26,556 nt of DNA from Lewinellaceae bacterium (GTDB taxonomy: Bacteria; Bacteroidota; Bacteroidia; Chitinophagales; Saprospiraceae): positions 1 through 26,556 of the forward strand of contig JADJOD010000046.1 of the NCBI GenBank assembly GCA_016713985.1, read 5' to 3'. A program made the position numbers and the translations under genes. Shown in pieces: positions 22,548 through 26,556 of the stretch; within the stretch, counting starts at the first letter, position 1; each line of letters opens with the position of its first letter. The notes beneath the pieces were generated by a model. The model saw only the letters and a program-made list of their open reading frames with translations. It did no database searches and was not told the DNA's origin.

Positions 22548-24002
22548 ATGAACCACCTGTCCAAAACACACCTTTCCACCCGCCCGGAGTCCGCCCTGCT
22601 TTCCCTGCCGGAAAAAGTGTTGCAATTCGGCACAGGAGTGTTGTTGCGTGGCCTGCCGGATTACTTTATCGACAAAGCGAATCGACAGGGTATATTTAAT
22701 GGCAGGGTAGTAGCGGTCAAATCCACCGACGCTGGGGAAGTGGCGGCGTTTGCCAAAGAGGATTGCCTGTATAACTTGTGTATCAGGGGTTTAGAGGCCG
22801 GGCGGCCCGTTTCCGAAAACATCATTTCAACAGCTATTACCCGGGTTTTGTCGGCCCGGGAGCAATGGCCGGAGGTGCTCGCCTGTGCGGCCAACCCCCA
22901 ACTCGAAATCGTGATCTCCAATACCACCGAGGTGGGTATGCAGTTGGTGAAGGAAGACGTTGATCAGGCGCCGCCGGCGTCATTTCCGGGTAAATTGCTG
23001 GCTTTTTTGCTGGCGCGTTACCAGGTTTTTCACGGCGACAGAGCAAAGGGATTGATCATTGTACCAACCGAATTACTGCCCGAAAACGGCGCCCTGCTCC
23101 GGTCCATCGTACTCGAATTGGCTCAGTGGAATAAGTTGGAACCCGGTTTTATCGGGTGGGTCAAAAATGCCCGCACCTTTTGCAACTCCTTGGTAGACAG
23201 GATCGTACCGGGGCGGCCGATCTCCGAAAAAGCCGCATTCCTGGAGGTGGAACTCGGCTATTGCGATGATTTGCTCTGCGTTGCCGAACCGTACCGCCTG
23301 TGGGCCATCGAGGGTGACGAAAAGGTGGCGGAAATCTTGTCTTTCTACAAGGCAGACCGGGAAGCCGTCGTGATCACGCCGGATATCGGCCGGTATCGCG
23401 AACGCAAACTCAGGCTGCTCAACGGTACGCACACCTCAGTTGCGGTCTGGCGCATTTGGCCGGGTTTGCCACCGTCAGCGCTGCAATGCACGACCCCGAT
23501 ATGGCGGCATTCGTCGAACATCTGATGTCTCGGCGAAATCGCGCCGGCCATACCGTACGCCCTGCCTCCGGGCGATGCCGAACAGTTTGGCCGTCAGGTA
23601 CTCGACCGCTTTCGTAACCCCTCGGTCGAACACCGCTGGCTGAGCATTACCGTACAGTATTCGGCCAAAATGCGTATGCGAAACGTACCCGTGTTGCTTG
23701 AACATTACCGGAAAAAAAATGCCGTTCCGGGCTGTTTTGCCCTCGGATTTGCTGCATTTTTATGCTTTTTTCACCAACCGAAGCATCCGGTTCAGGACGA
23801 CCGGGCGGCGTATTTTTTTGAAAAATGGCAAACCTGCACACCCGGCGACCTGGTGCAAAAAGTTCTGTCAGACAATGAATTATGGGGTTGTGATCTCACA
23901 AAATTGCCGGGTTTTACCGAAAAAGTCAGTCAGTTTGTTTCGGACATCCTGGAAAAAGGCGCTCGCCACGTATTACACCACCAGATGAAATCCGGAGCAT
24001 GA
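22548..24002 (+). CDS. uxaB: Tagaturonate reductase (altronate oxidoreductase), with two compensating frameshifts
   Basis: An NAD-dependent reductase of the mannitol dehydrogenase superfamily that interconverts tagaturonate and altronate in hexuronate degradation. The N-terminal part has VLQFGTGVLLRG (dinucleotide-binding loop), NTTEVGM, PTELLPENG and RLLNGTHT. As written the frame stops at 23525. Adding one T after ACC at 23433-23435 gives HTFSCGLAHLAGFATV, the family motif, in another frame. Removing the T at 23528 returns to the first frame as LMLGEIAPAIPYALP and continues to 24002 with SAKMRMRNVPVLLEHY. The net length is 484 residues, like E. coli UxaB. It overlaps uxaC by four bases (ATGA). 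Confidence 0.9.
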
Positions 24003-25414
24003 AACCTTTTCTTGATCAAAATTTTCTGCTGCATACGACGGCGGCGCAACAACTTTACCACGAGTTTGCCGCCGCTATGCCGATTATAGATTATCACAAC
24101 CATTTGCCGCCGAAACTGATCGCCGACGACCATCGTTTTGTGAACCTGACCCAAATCTGGCTCCAGGGCGACCATTACAAATGGCGGGCCATGCGCGCTC
24201 ACGGTATTTCCGAGGACTATTGCACCGGCGCGGCGAGCGACTGGCAAAAGTTTGAAAAATGGGCCGAAACGGCGCCTTATACCCTTCGCAACCCCCTCTA
24301 TCACTGGACGCACCTGGAATTACAACGGTATTTCGGCATTACCGATTTGCTGAGCCCCAAAACGGCAGCAGCGATATACGAACGGGCCAATACATTGTTA
24401 CAAACGCCGGAATATTCCACGCGGAATTTGCTGCGCAAAATGAACGTCCGGGTGCTTTGTACCACCGACGACCCGACGGATACACTCGAATGGCACCGGA
24501 AAATCGCAGCGGACCCTTCGGCTGGGCTACAGGTATTACCCGCTTACCGGCCCGACAAAGCGATGGCGGTGGAGTTTCCCGCTGCATTTAACACGTGGAC
24601 GGATCAGCTCTCCATGTGTACCGGCATTCCCATTTCCACCTACGACGATTTTTTGCAGGCCTTAAAAAACCGCCACGATTATTTTGCACAGCATGGTTGC
24701 CGGCTCAGCGATCACGGATTGGAACAGATGTATGCTGAAGATTACTCGCTGCGTGAAATCAATGTCATTTTCCAAAAAATACGGAGCGGGCACCACCTGG
24801 ATGCCCCGGAAACCGCAAAAATAAAAAGCGCGCTGCTTTTTGAATTTGCTCTGTGGAACCACGAAAAAGGCTGGGTGCAGCAGTTTCATCTCGGCGCAAT
24901 GCGGAATAACAATTCCCGCGCGCAGCGCAGGCTTGGCCCCGATACGGGTTGGGACAGCATCGGCGATTTCCGGCAGGGACAGGCATTGTCGCGTTTCTTA
25001 GACCGGCTCGATGCGGAAGACCGGCTGGCAAAAACCGTTATTTACAACCTCAACCCCGCCGACAACGAACTGATGGCAGCCATGACCGGCAATTTTAACG
25101 ACGGCACGGTGGCGGGAAAAATTCAGTATGGCGCCGCGTGGTGGTTCCTGGACCAGAAAGACGGGATGGAAAAACAACTCAATGCGCTGTCAAACATGGG
25201 TTTACTCAGCCGTTTTGTCGGTATGCTGACCGACTCGCGGTCATTTTTATCCTACCCGCGCCATGAGTATTTTCGCCGCACTTTGTGCAATCTGCTGGGG
25301 CAGGAAATGGAAAACGGTGAACTGCCCGGCGAAATACAATGGATCGGCGAAATAGTACAGGATATTTGTTACCGGAATGCCGTGCAATATTTCGCATTTT
25401 CAGTCCCCGCCTGA
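23999..25414 (+). CDS. uxaC: Glucuronate/galacturonate isomerase
   Basis: A 471-residue isomerase of the uronate isomerase family (amidohydrolase-like barrel) that converts glucuronate to fructuronate and galacturonate to tagaturonate. The HxH metal motif is in IIDYHNHLPPKLIADD (H33, H35). Other family blocks are YHWTHLELQRYFGI, LCTTDDPTDTLEWH, WVQQFHLGAMRNNN, TGWDSIGDF, and the late GMLTDSRSFLSYPRHEYFRR. It is intact and full length. Its start overlaps the uxaB stop (ATGA), so the two enzymes for successive steps are made together from the promoter upstream of uxaB. Confidence 0.95.
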   Translation: MKPFLDQNFLLHTTAAQQLYHEFAAAMPIIDYHNHLPPKLIADDHRFVNLTQIWLQGDHYKWRAMRAHGISEDYCTGAASDWQKFEKWAETAPYTLRNPLYHWTHLELQRYFGITDLLSPKTAAAIYERANTLLQTPEYSTRNLLRKMNVRVLCTTDDPTDTLEWHRKIAADPSAGLQVLPAYRPDKAMAVEFPAAFNTWTDQLSMCTGIPISTYDDFLQALKNRHDYFAQHGCRLSDHGLEQMYAEDYSLREINVIFQKIRSGHHLDAPETAKIKSALLFEFALWNHEKGWVQQFHLGAMRNNNSRAQRRLGPDTGWDSIGDFRQGQALSRFLDRLDAEDRLAKTVIYNLNPADNELMAAMTGNFNDGTVAGKIQYGAAWWFLDQKDGMEKQLNALSNMGLLSRFVGMLTDSRSFLSYPRHEYFRRTLCNLLGQEMENGELPGEIQWIGEIVQDICYRNAVQYFAFSVPA

Positions 25415-25427
25415 ACCCGAGAACCGC

Positions 25428-25435
25428 TACCTTTG
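25428..25435 (+). promoter_or_regulatory. -7 promoter box for the kinase gene
   Basis: TACCTTTG matches TAnnTTTG exactly and lies 25 bases before the ATG at 25461. No TTG occurs at the expected -33 spacing, so support is moderate. It suggests the kinase is transcribed separately from uxaBC. Confidence 0.4.
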
Positions 25436-25460
25436 AAGATTAGATTCTATCCATTATTCC

Positions 25461-26556
25461 ATGTTATTCACACCTGACCGGATCCGGTCTCTTGTCCTCG
25501 AACATTTCGCCCTCGATGTATCCGTCCATGCTTTGCCCGGAGAACTTGACCTTAATTTTTTTGTGCAATCCACTTCTGGCAAGGCATATACCTTCAAAAT
25601 CGCCAACCCGGCAGAACGCCGGGAAAACCTTGAATTTCAACATAGTGTCATCCAACACCTTACGGAAGCTGGCTTTGACCTGGAAATACCGGCAATAATT
25701 CCTTCCGTCAAAGGAGGAAACATCACCGAAATCATTGCTGCGGACGGCTCAAAACGTTTTATACGCCTGCTTGCCTGGGTTGAAGGGCGCTGTTTGGCCG
25801 AAGTAAACCCACATTCGCCACTTCTGCTGGAGCGGGTGGGCGAAATGTGCGGCAAACTTTGTGCGGCACTGGCCGGATTCGATCACCCGGCTGCACACCG
25901 GTTTCTCAAATGGGACCCTTCACAGGCAGCCTGGACCAGGGAGCATTTGCCAAAAATTGCCGGAAAAGAAAAGCGGGAATTGGCCGCATACTTCCTGCAA
26001 TTATTTGAAGAACAAGCGATTCCGCTGTTTCCGGCGCTGCGGAAAAGTGTCAATTACAACGATGCGAACGACTATAATATACTGGTGAATCACGACCCGG
26101 AAAACCCCGGCGTGCCCGGTGTGATCGATTTTGGCGATGCAACGTATACCCATACAGTAAATGACCTGGCCATTGCCGCCGCTTATGCAGCCATGCACAA
26201 ACCCGATCCGCTGGCAGCGATTTTTCACCTGACCCGTGGGTTTCACCGCATTTTTCCCCTTACCGGGCAGGAAGCGGAGGCTTTGTTTCCCCTTATCGGC
26301 GCACGGTTACTCATCAGCGTCACCTGTTCGGCCATTAACCTTTCCGACAACCCCGGGAATGCGTATTTACAGATCAGCGACCGGCCAGCCTGGGATTTGC
26401 TGGAAAAACTTCGCGCCATTCCTCCCGCCCTTGCTCACGCCACGGTACGTCATGCCTGCGGTTGGGAACCCTGCCCAACTCGTGCACAATTTGAAACTTG
26501 GGTCCATCAAAACCGGGAAACGATACACCGAATCGTGCCTGCCGATCTGGATCAGG
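25461..26556 (+). CDS. APH-fold kinase (hydroxylysine kinase-like), 3' end outside window; possible fusion
   Basis: An open frame of 365 codons with no stop before the window ends. The N-terminal lobe carries ELDLNFFVQSTSGKAYTFKIANP, where the Lys of TFKIANP is the ATP-contacting residue. The C-lobe has the Brenner motif VNYNDANDYNILV (D201, N206; Asn replaces the usual His) and VIDFGDATYT with the metal-binding D223. This is the aminoglycoside-phosphotransferase fold of hydroxylysine/homoserine-type kinases. After about residue 335 the chain runs on with CPTRAQFETWVHQNRETIHRIVP. In known fusions a peptidase M23 and a class III aminotransferase domain follow such a kinase; whether that holds here cannot be seen. 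Confidence 0.85.
   Translation, partial: MLFTPDRIRSLVLEHFALDVSVHALPGELDLNFFVQSTSGKAYTFKIANPAERRENLEFQHSVIQHLTEAGFDLEIPAIIPSVKGGNITEIIAADGSKRFIRLLAWVEGRCLAEVNPHSPLLLERVGEMCGKLCAALAGFDHPAAHRFLKWDPSQAAWTREHLPKIAGKEKRELAAYFLQLFEEQAIPLFPALRKSVNYNDANDYNILVNHDPENPGVPGVIDFGDATYTHTVNDLAIAAAYAAMHKPDPLAAIFHLTRGFHRIFPLTGQEAEALFPLIGARLLISVTCSAINLSDNPGNAYLQISDRPAWDLLEKLRAIPPALAHATVRHACGWEPCPTRAQFETWVHQNRETIHRIVPADLDQ

Noticed and set aside
22400..22699. Open frame of 99 codons overlapping the start of uxaB
   Set aside because: It overlaps uxaB in another frame, contains the uxaB promoter at 22454-22484, and shows no recognisable family; the overlapping C-terminal half is clearly out-of-frame uxaB.

Overview
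The window is a 26.6 kb stretch of chromosome from a member of the Bacteroidota. A Saprospiria-like lineage is my guess from the gene set; no 16S is present. The phylum call rests on several promoters with the Bacteroidota-type -33 TTTG / -7 TAnnTTTG pattern, weak or absent Shine-Dalgarno sequences, a tRNA-Glu without encoded CCA, an SppA/M16/TIGR00266/START/UbiD gene set typical of the phylum, and an S23-type four-helix-bundle gene. Most of the DNA is about half G+C. The SIR2 gene and the small four-helix-bundle gene look more AT-rich (one 60-base line of each counted by hand gives about 42%, against about 52% for a line of the M16 gene).

Layout. Positions 1-1187 hold the 3' part of the signal-peptide peptidase sppA. 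It converges through a 150 bp heptamer-built palindrome on a DUF4442 hotdog protein (1338-1826, minus). On the plus strand follow a YkuK/RNase-H-like gene, a strong terminator, a catalytic/non-catalytic pair of secreted M16 peptidases, yajC (frameshifted), an outer-membrane barrel protein and a TIGR00266/AIM24 protein. An IS4-family insertion sequence with about 68 bp inverted repeats (8521-10067) separates this housekeeping block from a 1097-residue minus-strand protein (10116-13409) that reads as SIR2 NADase + SLOG ligand sensor + a large unassigned helical region. This protein is the most likely novel immune-type system in the window. Next come a minus-strand pair (OmpA-like protein; membrane-anchored coiled-coil/helix-hairpin-helix protein), then an ABC exporter overlapping hemH (frameshifted), and a START-domain protein.

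Between the START gene and ubiD lies a compact cassette: an S23/IVP four-helix-bundle gene bracketed by two inverted arrays of 7-bp units that fill the intergenic space right up to the ubiD start codon. After ubiD come tRNA-Glu with its promoter and terminator, a PIN-toxin/antitoxin pair, the hexuronate genes uxaB (two compensating frameshifts) and uxaC, and the first 365 codons of an APH-fold kinase that runs off the window.

Functional themes are envelope proteolysis and biogenesis, haem and quinone metabolism, hexuronate catabolism, and an accessory layer (IS, SIR2-SLOG protein, toxin-antitoxin pair, heptamer-repeat cassettes). Four single-base indels in three housekeeping genes (yajC, hemH, uxaB twice) suggest either draft-quality sequence or real decay. 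In every case the intact reading can be reconstructed.
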